Shown one piece after another: positions 15,190-23,138 of a stretch of DNA of 34,755 bases. Position numbers and translations under genes: made by a program. Location of the stretch: the NCBI GenBank assembly GCA_964476835.1, contig CAYZCE010000022.1:1-34755 (forward strand), written 5' to 3'. The notes beneath the pieces were generated by a model. The model had not been told where the DNA came from and did not search any database. It saw only the letters and a list, made by a program, of their open reading frames with translations. The DNA comes from PALSA-926 sp964476835 (lineage in GTDB: Bacteria; Pseudomonadota; Alphaproteobacteria; Micavibrionales; UBA2020). The stretch's first letter is position 1. Each line of letters begins with the position of its first letter.

Positions 15190-17325
15190 ATGGACGGGAA
15201 CTCGTTGTCGGACGAGCCTAAAAAGGACCTGCTGCTCGAATCCCTGGTGTTCATCACCGGTCACTTCGGCCACGCGCGCTCTGCGGCGGCGTTGCTGGCA
15301 GGCTTGCCTGTCGGCAAGAACGGCCTGACGCCGCGCCTGTTCTGCCATGCGGCGGACCGCGCGGGTTTCAAGGCGCGCGTCGTGCGCCGCACGCTGGCCG
15401 ACATCCCGCCCGAAGTATTGCCTGCCGTCGCTATCACGAAAGACAAGGGCGCGCTCGTCCTGCTCAAGCGCCTCGGCGCGCAGCAGCTCCTCGTGCACGA
15501 TCCCGCGACGGGCGTTGAAGCCCCGCGCGCGCTGGCGTCGCTGGAGCCGGATTATTCCGGCCACTGCCTTTTCGTCAAGCCCGACCACGCCGTCGTGGAA
15601 GGCGAGGCGCCGGGGCTGGAGCGCCACTGGTTCTGGGGCACGGTGATCGAGAACAAGGGGCTTTATACCCGCGTGATGGTTTCCGCGCTGCTCGTCAACC
15701 TCTTCGCGCTGACCAGCCCGATCTTCACGATGAACTTCTACGACCGCGTGCTGCCCAACAACGCGGTCGAGACCGGCTGGGTGCTGGCGATCGGTGCCGG
15801 CTCCGTCTTCATCTTCGATTTCGTCATCCGCACGCTGCGCGCCTATTTCATCGACTTGGCCGGTCGCCGCGCCGACGTGCTGCTGGGGCAGAAGCTGTTC
15901 AACCAGGTGCTCGACATGCGTCTCGGCGCGCGTCAGGGCTCGATCGGTGCCTTCGCCAACAACCTCAAGGAATTCGACTCGCTGCGCGAATTCTTCAACT
16001 CGGCGACGATGACGGGTTTGGTCGACTTCCCGTTCTCGCTCCTCTACGTCGCGGCGGTCTGGATGATCGGCGGCGCGGGGCTGGCGATATTGATCCTGTT
16101 CTTCTACGCCGTCGTTTCCGCCACCGGCTACCTCATGCAGCTGCCGGTGCGCCGCAAGGTGCATCAGGCGATGCGTACGGGCGAGCAGAAGCACGGTCTG
16201 CTCGTCGAGACCATCGGCAACCTCGAGATGATCAAGGGCGTCGGCGGCGAAGGCCACCTGCGCGATACTTATTCGCACTACGTCGCACGTTCAGCCGAGG
16301 CGGGGCAGGCCTCGCGCTTCTATTCGGGCATGAGCGTGCATTTCTCCATCTTCATCCAGTTCTTCTCCAGCGTCGTCATGATGCTGGTCGGCATGTATAT
16401 GGTGTCGGAACGCGAGCTGACGGTCGGCGCGCTGATGGCCTGCGTGATCTTGTCCTCGCGCGCGATCATGCCGATCGGGCAGGTGGCGGGGCTGGTCAAC
16501 CGCTATCACCAGGCGAAGTCGGCCTTCCGCAACCTCGACCAGGTGATGCAGCAGCCGGTCGAGCGTCCGCGCGACAAGAAATTCCTGCACCGCGCGACGC
16601 TGCAGGGCAATTTCACGTTCAAGGACGTGTCCTTCACTTATCCGCGCAGCCCTTATCCGGTGCTCTCCAACATCACGCTCAACATCATGCCGGGCGAGAA
16701 GGTGGCCATCGTCGGCCGCATCGGCTCGGGCAAGTCGACGCTGGTGAAGCTGATGGTCGACTTCTTCGTGCCTTCCGCCGGCGCGATCTTGGTCGACGGC
16801 ACCGACATGCGCCAGCTCGACCCCGCCGACCTGCGCCGCAACGTCGCCTACATGGGGCAGGACACCGCGCTGATGAGCGGCACGATCCGCGACAACATCG
16901 TCATGGGCAACCCGAGCGCCGACGACACGCATGTATTGAAGATCGCCGAACTTACCGGCGTGCACGACTTCGTCCGCAAGAACCCGCTCGGCTATGACGC
17001 CGTGGTGGGCGAACGCGGCGAGGGCCTGTCGGGCGGCCAGCGTCAGTCGGTCGCGCTGGCGCGCACGTTGATGATGGATACGCCCGTGCTGATCCTCGAT
17101 GAGCCCACCAACTCGATGGATTCCGGCACCGAAGACCTGATCCTGCGCAATATCGAAGGTTTCGTGAAGGACAAGACGCTGATCCTGGTGACGCACAAGC
17201 CCGCGCTACTGCGTCTCGTCAACCGCCTGATCCTGATGGACGGCGGCCGCGTGGTGATGGACGGCCAGCGCGACGCGGTGCTGCAGGCGCTGCAATCGGG
17301 CAAGATCATGGTGCCTTCGTCATGA
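15190..17325 (+). CDS. Type I secretion ABC transporter (LapB/LssB type)
   Basis: Inner membrane permease-ATPase that drives export of an unfolded protein in one step across both membranes. Residues 1-130 form a C39-peptidase-like domain (LLESLVFITGHFGHARSAAALLAGLP) with no Cys in the catalytic position, so it should bind the substrate rather than cut it, as in LapB-type transporters. The membrane domain spans about 155-440. The ATPase domain has Walker A GRIGSGKS (509-516, the form typical of this subgroup), signature LSGGQ (613-617), Walker B VLILDE (633-638) and His669. ATG 15190 lacks a clear ribosome site, so translation may depend on coupling to the upstream gene. Its end overlaps the adaptor start (ATGA). 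Confidence 0.94.
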   Translation: MDGNSLSDEPKKDLLLESLVFITGHFGHARSAAALLAGLPVGKNGLTPRLFCHAADRAGFKARVVRRTLADIPPEVLPAVAITKDKGALVLLKRLGAQQLLVHDPATGVEAPRALASLEPDYSGHCLFVKPDHAVVEGEAPGLERHWFWGTVIENKGLYTRVMVSALLVNLFALTSPIFTMNFYDRVLPNNAVETGWVLAIGAGSVFIFDFVIRTLRAYFIDLAGRRADVLLGQKLFNQVLDMRLGARQGSIGAFANNLKEFDSLREFFNSATMTGLVDFPFSLLYVAAVWMIGGAGLAILILFFYAVVSATGYLMQLPVRRKVHQAMRTGEQKHGLLVETIGNLEMIKGVGGEGHLRDTYSHYVARSAEAGQASRFYSGMSVHFSIFIQFFSSVVMMLVGMYMVSERELTVGALMACVILSSRAIMPIGQVAGLVNRYHQAKSAFRNLDQVMQQPVERPRDKKFLHRATLQGNFTFKDVSFTYPRSPYPVLSNITLNIMPGEKVAIVGRIGSGKSTLVKLMVDFFVPSAGAILVDGTDMRQLDPADLRRNVAYMGQDTALMSGTIRDNIVMGNPSADDTHVLKIAELTGVHDFVRKNPLGYDAVVGERGEGLSGGQRQSVALARTLMMDTPVLILDEPTNSMDSGTEDLILRNIEGFVKDKTLILVTHKPALLRLVNRLILMDGGRVVMDGQRDAVLQALQSGKIMVPSS

Positions 17326-18635
17326 ATAAGGACGATTTCGATTTCATGTCCGACCTCGAGGCCGCGCACGGCATCAAGCCGAACCGCGCTTCTCAGATAT
17401 TCCTGTGGACGATCGCGGGACTGTTTTTGTGGATGGTGCTCTGGGCCGCGTTCTCGCAAGTCGACGAACGCGTGCGCGGCATGGGGCAGGTGATGCCCTC
17501 GGGCGACGTGCAGGTGATGCAGAGCCTTGAAGGCGGCATCCTCTCCGAACTGCTGGTCACCGAAGGCCAGACGGTCAAGAAAGACCAGGTGCTGCTCAAG
17601 ATCGCCGACGTGCAATTCGCCGCCGAAGGCCGCGGCATCGAGGCGCAGATGATCGCGCTGCAGGCCAAGCGGATCCGCCTGCAGGCGGAAGCTTCCGGCC
17701 AGCCGCTGGTGATGGACCCGGCCATCGCGCAGAAATATCCCGACATCGCCGCCAACGAGCAAAAGCTTTACGCCTCGCGCCAGCAGGAGCTGACGACCGC
17801 GACCAACATCGTCGACGACGAAGTCAAGGAAGCTGAGGCTAACCTGGCTGAAGTCAAGTCCGGCATCGCCCGCTATACAAAGAGCAAGGAACTGCTGGCG
17901 CACCAATTGGAAATCGCCCGCACGCTGGTCGCGCAAAAGGCGATGCCCGAGATGGAAAAATTGAAACTGGAGCGTGACTACAACGATACCGCCGGCAGCC
18001 TCGATGCCGCCATGCAGTCGCGCCAGTCGCTCGAGGCGCGCCTCTCGGCCGCGCGCAAGAAGGAAGACGAGAAGACCGGCGCCTTCCGCTCCGGCGCGCT
18101 GGCTGAGCTGAACGATACCGAGACGAAGATCTCCGCGATCAAGGAAAGCCTGACCGCCGCCACCGACAAGGTCAACCGCGCCGAGATGCGCGCGCCGGTC
18201 GACGGCGTGGTGCAGAAGGTTTATATCCGCACCGTCGGCGGCGTCATCCAGCCCGCGCAGAAGCTGGTCGAGATCGTGCCGGTCGACGGCAACCTGATGA
18301 TCCGCGCGCGCGTGGTGCCGGCAGATGTCGCCTTCCTGCGCATCGGCCAGCCGGTCAAGGTCAAGATCACGGCTTATGATCCGCAGATCTACGGCACGCT
18401 CGACGGCACGCTCGACCGCATCGGCGCCAGCACCGTCGAGGACGAGCGCGGCAACCCGTTCTTCGAGATCGACGTGCGCACGGAAAAGAACTACCTCGGC
18501 GACGCCGACCACCCGCTCCGCATCTTCTCAGGCATGGTGGCGGAGGCCGAGGTCATCGTCGGCAAGCGCACGATCATGACTTACCTCCTCAAGCCCGTCC
18601 TGCGCACCAAGGACAGGGCTTTCACCGAGAAATGA
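17322..18635 (+). CDS. HlyD-family type I secretion adaptor
   Basis: Membrane fusion protein that bridges the ABC transporter and the TolC-like channel. The 437 residues comprise a short cytoplasmic N-terminus, one transmembrane segment (about 26-46), the first half of the lipoyl-like domain (SLEGGILSELLVTEGQTVKKDQVLLKI), a long alpha-helical hairpin rich in Lys/Glu/Ala (about 100-285), the second lipoyl half (RAPVDGVVQKVYIRTVGGVIQP) and a C-terminal beta-barrel (FFEIDVRTEKNYL...). The layout is that of LapC/PrtE adaptors. ATG 17322 overlaps the transporter stop by four bases, so the two are made together. The cyclase gene follows after four bases. Confidence 0.94.
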   Translation: MNKDDFDFMSDLEAAHGIKPNRASQIFLWTIAGLFLWMVLWAAFSQVDERVRGMGQVMPSGDVQVMQSLEGGILSELLVTEGQTVKKDQVLLKIADVQFAAEGRGIEAQMIALQAKRIRLQAEASGQPLVMDPAIAQKYPDIAANEQKLYASRQQELTTATNIVDDEVKEAEANLAEVKSGIARYTKSKELLAHQLEIARTLVAQKAMPEMEKLKLERDYNDTAGSLDAAMQSRQSLEARLSAARKKEDEKTGAFRSGALAELNDTETKISAIKESLTAATDKVNRAEMRAPVDGVVQKVYIRTVGGVIQPAQKLVEIVPVDGNLMIRARVVPADVAFLRIGQPVKVKITAYDPQIYGTLDGTLDRIGASTVEDERGNPFFEIDVRTEKNYLGDADHPLRIFSGMVAEAEVIVGKRTIMTYLLKPVLRTKDRAFTEK

Positions 18636-18639
18636 CGCC

Positions 18640-20880
18640 ATGCTGATGCGCCTGCTCACGCACCGTTGGTTCCAGATCATCCTGCTCTTGCTGCTGCTGG
18701 GCGAGCTGGTCGTGCTGCGCCTGCAGGATCCTTCTTATATCCACCGCTGGCGCCAATTGACGTTCGACGCCTATAACCAGATCCTGCCGCGCCCGGCCGG
18801 GCAGGGCGTGAAGATCGTCGACATCGACGAGGACTCGCTGCGCCGCTACGGCCAGTGGCCGTGGCCGCGCCCGGTGGTGGCGCAATTGTCGCAGAAGCTG
18901 CACGACATGGGCGCGAAGGTCGTCGCCTTCGATATGGTCTTCGCCGAGCCGGACCGCACATCGCCCGCCGCTATCGCCCACACGCTGCCGCAGACGCCGG
19001 AGACGGCGATGGTCGTCAAAACGCTCGAAGGCATGCCCGACAACGACAAGCTCTTCGCCGACAAGATCGCGGCGATGGGCAACGTCGTCACCGGCTTCTC
19101 GGTCGCGGAACGCCCGAGCGCGGGACAGCCTGTCGTGACGGCAAAATTCCTCAACGAAGGCATGTATCCCGCGCCGCTCAAGTTCGTCTCGATGTTCCCG
19201 TACTACGCCGCCCCGCTCGACGTGATCGGCGTGGCGGGCGCAGGCTCGGGCAGCTTCACCGCCTTGCCCGAGCAGGACGGCGTCGTGCGGCAGGTGCCGT
19301 TGCTGATCGGCCATGCGCTCGGGCCGGGCCGGGCGACGATGTATCCCGCCCTGTCGCTCGAGGCGCTGCGCGTCGCGCTCGGCAAGACCTTCTACCGCGT
19401 CAAGAGCTATGGCGAACGCATCGCGCAAGGCTACGGCATCCAGAACGTGACGCTCGGCGACTATACCATCCCGACCGACAAGAGCGGGAATTTCTACGTC
19501 TATTACGCCGGCCACCGCCCCGACCTTTACATCCCGGCGTGGAAGCTGCTGCAGGACAAGGTGCCGGCCGGCAGCGTCAAGGACAAGATCGTCTTCGTCG
19601 GCACCTCGGCCATCGGCCTCAAGGACTTGCGCGCGTCGCCGCTGAATGCGTCGTTCCCGGGCGTCGAGGTGCATGCGGAGATCATCGAGCAGATCCTGAG
19701 CGGCCAATACCTCAGCCGTCCCGACTTCTTCAACGGCGCCGAGCTGTGCGGCGTGGTGCTGACCAGCCTGCTTATCGTCTTCCTCACGCCGTTCGTCGGC
19801 AGCGGCACGCTGTCGGTCTTCGTCGCCGCGATGATCTTCGCGGCCTGCGCGGGGTCGCTGTCGGCGTACCAGGAATACGGCTACCTGCTCGACCCGATCT
19901 ATCCGTCGCTCTCGGTCATCATCATCTTCATCTTCTCCGCGATCCTGACCAACCTCCGCACCGAGATGGAGCGGCGCGCGGTCAAGACGGCGTTCAGCCA
20001 CTACATTTCCCCCGACTTCATGGAAGAAGTCTCGGCGCACCCCGAGAAGCTCAAGCTCGGCGGCGAGGTGCGCGACCTGTCGGTGATGTTCACCGACATC
20101 CGCAACTTCACGGCGATTTCCGAGCAGATGACGCCGGAAGAGCTGATCCGCACCATGAACGATTTCCTCACGCCGATGACTGAGCGCGTGATGGAGAACC
20201 GCGGCACCATCGACAAATACATGGGCGACGCGATGATGGCCTTCTGGAATGCGCCGCTGAACGATGCCGAGCACGCTTCCCATGCCTGCCGCACGGCGCT
20301 CCTGATGCGCGAGGCGCTCAAGCCGGTGAATGACGCGCTGCACCTGCGCGCGCAGGAGACGGGACGGAAGTTCCACGAACTCAAGGCCGGCATTGGCATC
20401 CACAGCGGCCTTTGTGCGGTGGGCAACATGGGGTCGAAGCAGCGCTTCGCCTATTCGGCGCTCGGCGACACCGTCAACCTCGCCTCGCGCCTCGAAGGGC
20501 AGACCAAGCAATACGGCATTTCCGTGATGATCTCCCACGCGACGCGCGCGCAGGCACCCGCGTTTGCGGCCATCGAAGTTGATCTGCTGGCCGTCAAGGG
20601 CCGCGAAGCGCCCGAGGCCGTCTATGCGTTGCTCGGCGCGGAAGACATGGCGGCGGCGCCCGACTTCAAGGTATTTGCCGATACGCATGCGCGCATGCTT
20701 GCCGCTTACCGTGCGCAGAATTGGGACGAGGCGCTGGCGCTGGCCGATACGTGCCAGTCGTTGCACCCGGATCTTCAGGGCCTTTATGACGTCTACCGCC
20801 ATCGCATCGCCGACGTGCGTGCGGGCGCGCTCAAGCTGCCCGCAGATTGGCGCGGCGTGTGGGCTGCCAAGGAAAAATAG
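18640..20880 (+). CDS. CHASE2-domain class III adenylate cyclase
   Basis: Membrane sensor that makes cAMP from ATP. The 746 residues are an N-terminal membrane helix (about 9-27), a large extracytoplasmic CHASE2 domain (starting FDAYNQILPRP, with the VKIVDIDEDSL and GQWPWPRPVVAQL hallmarks), three clustered membrane helices (about 366-435), and a class III cyclase domain from about 470. Metal-binding Asp486 is in MFTDIRNFT and Asp530 in KYMGDAMM. Lys526, before YMGD, is the residue expected to select adenine. LGDTVNLASR supplies Asn613 and Arg617 for transition-state binding. The cyclase therefore looks active. It begins four bases after the HlyD gene, so it is almost certainly co-transcribed with the secretion genes, and ends eight bases from the convergent FecR gene. 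Confidence 0.92.
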   Translation: MLMRLLTHRWFQIILLLLLLGELVVLRLQDPSYIHRWRQLTFDAYNQILPRPAGQGVKIVDIDEDSLRRYGQWPWPRPVVAQLSQKLHDMGAKVVAFDMVFAEPDRTSPAAIAHTLPQTPETAMVVKTLEGMPDNDKLFADKIAAMGNVVTGFSVAERPSAGQPVVTAKFLNEGMYPAPLKFVSMFPYYAAPLDVIGVAGAGSGSFTALPEQDGVVRQVPLLIGHALGPGRATMYPALSLEALRVALGKTFYRVKSYGERIAQGYGIQNVTLGDYTIPTDKSGNFYVYYAGHRPDLYIPAWKLLQDKVPAGSVKDKIVFVGTSAIGLKDLRASPLNASFPGVEVHAEIIEQILSGQYLSRPDFFNGAELCGVVLTSLLIVFLTPFVGSGTLSVFVAAMIFAACAGSLSAYQEYGYLLDPIYPSLSVIIIFIFSAILTNLRTEMERRAVKTAFSHYISPDFMEEVSAHPEKLKLGGEVRDLSVMFTDIRNFTAISEQMTPEELIRTMNDFLTPMTERVMENRGTIDKYMGDAMMAFWNAPLNDAEHASHACRTALLMREALKPVNDALHLRAQETGRKFHELKAGIGIHSGLCAVGNMGSKQRFAYSALGDTVNLASRLEGQTKQYGISVMISHATRAQAPAFAAIEVDLLAVKGREAPEAVYALLGAEDMAAAPDFKVFADTHARMLAAYRAQNWDEALALADTCQSLHPDLQGLYDVYRHRIADVRAGALKLPADWRGVWAAKEK

Positions 20881-20888
20881 GAAACTTC

Positions 20889-22589
20889 TTAGACGACGAC
20901 CGTGTTGATATGGCCGTGGCCGCCGCTGCCATCCTGGTTTTGGATGACCAGCGTCACCGTCTGGCCGGAAATCGTCGCCTGGAAGGTGATGTCGCCCGTG
21001 CCGGGGTTGCCGGAGACCTTGTGGAAGTCGTCGCCGCTGCTGCCGGTGACGACGCGCACGACGCTCTCATCCGGCATTTTGTCGGCGAAGACGGTGAGGG
21101 TGTGGTCGGGCCCCGTGAAGTTGAAGACGGATTGGGCGTCGAGGGTCACGAAGCCGCCGGATTTGCCGTCCGCGTGGCCGAGCTCGATCTGCTCGAAGTT
21201 CTTGAACAGCCCGTCGTAGACTTTGGTGAGGTCGAATTCAAAACCTTTGCCGCCGGGGTTTTCCAGGAACAGCGTGTCGGTGCCGCCGCCGGCGTCGACG
21301 GGGACGCCGACCTTCGCCAGTTCCGCGAGCTTGTCCTGGTTATAGGTGAAGATGTCGTCGGTCGCGGGCTCGGAACCTGAATTCGGAGCCACGAAAAACG
21401 GGTTGGCGGTCGATGCAAACATCGCGCGCGCCATCATCGGCTCGGCGAGCCCTTGGCTGGCATGCATGTTGGCCGACCAGATCTCGGCCGAATAGATGCC
21501 GGCGGCAAGGCGGTGCTGCGTCGCGTCGTTGAAGGCCCAGAGGTCGCCGCCGATGCTGTGGCTGTCGACCGCAGGCATGTGGTGCGCGTAGTGGAAGTTG
21601 AGGAAGTTTTCCAGGCGCTCGTTGAGGCCTTGCTGCACGGGATGTTCGTGCTCGTAAATGTGGATCAGTTCGTCCCACCACGGCTTGTCGACGAGGTTGA
21701 AGACGGTCTTGTGCGCGGCGATGAAATCCTTGGGGTTCATGTCGGCGAGATGTTCCGGCTTTGCGTCGTAGGCCGTATAGGAATAGGTGGTGAAACGCTT
21801 AGAGAAATTCGTCTCGCCGATGCCGTTGTCGACGTAGCCCGCGCCGTCCCACAGCGCGATGATGTTGCGATGCTCGCCGCGCATGTGTTCGTGCGGATCA
21901 TGCAGGCCGTAGTCCTGCGGATTGACCTGCCCGACGAAGGCGGTGCCGCGGATGCCGATGGTGCCGACCGGCGTCTCGACGTTGACGGCGCCCGGGTCGT
22001 TCTTGCCGATCAGGCCGGAGGTATAGACGAAGACGCCCTGCAGCATCGAGAAGAACGAGGAACCCGAGTGGTGTGCGTCGCTATAGCTGTACTTGTCGAT
22101 CGACATGCGCGCGCTTTCGCCGACGGCGAAGGCGGTGTGGTCGGCGAAGAGCATGTTGACGGCGCCGGTCTTGCCGGTCTCGATGACGTCGTTCTGGAAG
22201 AGGGGCGTGCCGGGCACGGCGTCAAGGCGCGTGCCGTCGGCGCGGACGATGTGCGCGTCGCCTGTGGCGGCAGTGATGCGGCCCGCAGGGCTGGCGTCGG
22301 TCATCGTGTGCGTGTCGTTGGCGGCGTATTGGCCGGCGTGTTCCGACGGCGTGAAAGCGTTGACCAGTTGCGGCGTCAGCTTCGCGCCATTGGGCGCGAC
22401 GAGATCGGGCGGGGTCGCCTGCGCAAAATAACCAGCAACGACGACGCGGTGGCCGTCTGCCGAAGTCAGCATCAGGTCGGCGCCGGTGCGCGCCATTTGT
22501 ACGTCGGCCACGAACTGGGCGCCGGGCAACGCGAGGCGTCCACCGTCGGCGGCTATGATCCTGATATCGTGCGGTACTTGTGTTCCCAC
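20889..22589 (-). CDS. FecR-domain protein, probable type I secretion substrate
   Basis: The 566-residue protein has no signal peptide. The N-terminus (about 5-90) resembles the leading module of some FecR-type secreted proteins (GADLMLTSADGHRVVVAGYF, then APNGAKLTPQLVNAF). A FecR domain spans about 103-220, from GRITAATGDAHIVRADGT to NVETPVGTIGIRGTAF. The C-terminal 135 residues resemble the tail of large type I secreted proteins: GGGTDTLFLENPG, FDLTKVYDGLFKNFEQIELG, a TLDAQSVFNF block and a beta-rich end closing in NTVVV. With a complete secretion system convergent on it, I infer that this is its cargo. GTG 22589 is preceded by AAGGAG. The middle (about 230-420) is His/Asp-rich and unrecognised. 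Surface retention, or contact with the CHASE2 sensor, is speculation. Confidence 0.75.
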   Translation of the reverse strand: MGTQVPHDIRIIAADGGRLALPGAQFVADVQMARTGADLMLTSADGHRVVVAGYFAQATPPDLVAPNGAKLTPQLVNAFTPSEHAGQYAANDTHTMTDASPAGRITAATGDAHIVRADGTRLDAVPGTPLFQNDVIETGKTGAVNMLFADHTAFAVGESARMSIDKYSYSDAHHSGSSFFSMLQGVFVYTSGLIGKNDPGAVNVETPVGTIGIRGTAFVGQVNPQDYGLHDPHEHMRGEHRNIIALWDGAGYVDNGIGETNFSKRFTTYSYTAYDAKPEHLADMNPKDFIAAHKTVFNLVDKPWWDELIHIYEHEHPVQQGLNERLENFLNFHYAHHMPAVDSHSIGGDLWAFNDATQHRLAAGIYSAEIWSANMHASQGLAEPMMARAMFASTANPFFVAPNSGSEPATDDIFTYNQDKLAELAKVGVPVDAGGGTDTLFLENPGGKGFEFDLTKVYDGLFKNFEQIELGHADGKSGGFVTLDAQSVFNFTGPDHTLTVFADKMPDESVVRVVTGSSGDDFHKVSGNPGTGDITFQATISGQTVTLVIQNQDGSGGHGHINTVVV

Positions 22590-22660
22590 GGCACATACTC
22601 CTTATATGTACATTGTACGCCCGGAATATTAACAATTTATGAAAATTTATTTTGTTAACT

Positions 22661-22709
22661 ATATCAACATCTTGATATTAATGTTCTATCAGCTATTTCG
22701 GCGATAGAA
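22661..22709. promoter_or_regulatory. Two inverted repeats in the FecR/DUF3307 divergent gap
   Basis: ATATCAA (22661-22667), CATC, then TTGATAT (22672-22678) is a perfect 7-base dyad. Further on, TTCTATC (22684-22690) pairs with GATAGAA (22703-22709) across 12 bases. The first has operator geometry; the second lies in the probable leader of the DUF3307 gene and could also form RNA. The gap is strongly AT-rich (about 22600-22690). Confidence 0.4.
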
Positions 22710-22731
22710 TGAGGGGGAAGGGGGACTGCAT

Positions 22732-23124
22732 ATGAGTCTTACTGCGATCTTGGTGCTTTATCTGGGCTTCCGTCTCAAGCAGCTGACGGGGGATTTCCTG
22801 CTCTCGTCATGGTCGGCGAAGGACAAGAATAAGCCGCTCAGCCAAGGCGGCCTGCGCGGCCTCAGCCTGCACGCGGGCATCCACGCGGCCTGCGCCTTCG
22901 TCGTGCTGATCGTGCTGGCGCCGGCGTTCTGGTGGCTGGCGGTGGTCGACTTCTTCGTGCACTTCGCGGTCGACCGCGGCAAGGCATGGCTCAATACCAG
23001 GATGGGCTGGACGTACAGCGACGACAATTACTGGCGCCTGTTTGGCATCGACCAGGAAGCGCACAACCTCACGCACCTCTCGTATATCGTCTATATCGTC
23101 ATGAAATCGGGCGGTTGCGTGTGA
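22732..23124 (+). CDS. DUF3307-family membrane protein
   Basis: Integral membrane protein of 130 residues with no assigned function. Family features are the N-terminal LGFRLKQLTGDFLL (helix with the conserved Asp), HAGIHAACAFVVLIVLAP (second helix with two His residues), FFVHFAVDRGKAWLN (the H-x3-D-x-x-K/R pattern) and the C-terminal GIDQEAHNLTHLSYI (D-Q-x2-H). The His/Asp-rich pattern recurs across the family and could bind a metal, but this is unproven. ATG 22732 has AAGGGGGA eight bases upstream. Acetoacetyl-CoA synthetase starts 14 bases later, so the two are probably co-transcribed, although no functional link is obvious. Confidence 0.85.
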   Translation: MSLTAILVLYLGFRLKQLTGDFLLSSWSAKDKNKPLSQGGLRGLSLHAGIHAACAFVVLIVLAPAFWWLAVVDFFVHFAVDRGKAWLNTRMGWTYSDDNYWRLFGIDQEAHNLTHLSYIVYIVMKSGGCV

Positions 23125-23138
23125 TAAAAGGGGCCGAT

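Noticed and set aside
15190..15400. Active C39 peptidase domain on the secretion transporter
   Set aside because: No Cys at the expected catalytic position; this is the degenerate C39-like domain of LapB-type transporters.
18622..20802. A 726-codon open frame antisense to the CHASE2 cyclase
   Set aside because: The sense strand encodes a complete, motif-rich cyclase; the antisense product is Arg/Asp/Val-rich with no domain.
13676..22589. Lap-type adhesin control by c-di-GMP (LapD/LapG)
   Set aside because: No GGDEF/EAL protein or LapG-like protease is encoded in the window, and the cyclase is a class III adenylate type.
22653..22669. TGTTAACTATATCAACA as a CRP/FNR site
   Set aside because: Only partly symmetrical, and the half-sites do not match TGTGA or TTGAT in the right arrangement; the neighbouring perfect dyad is reported instead.
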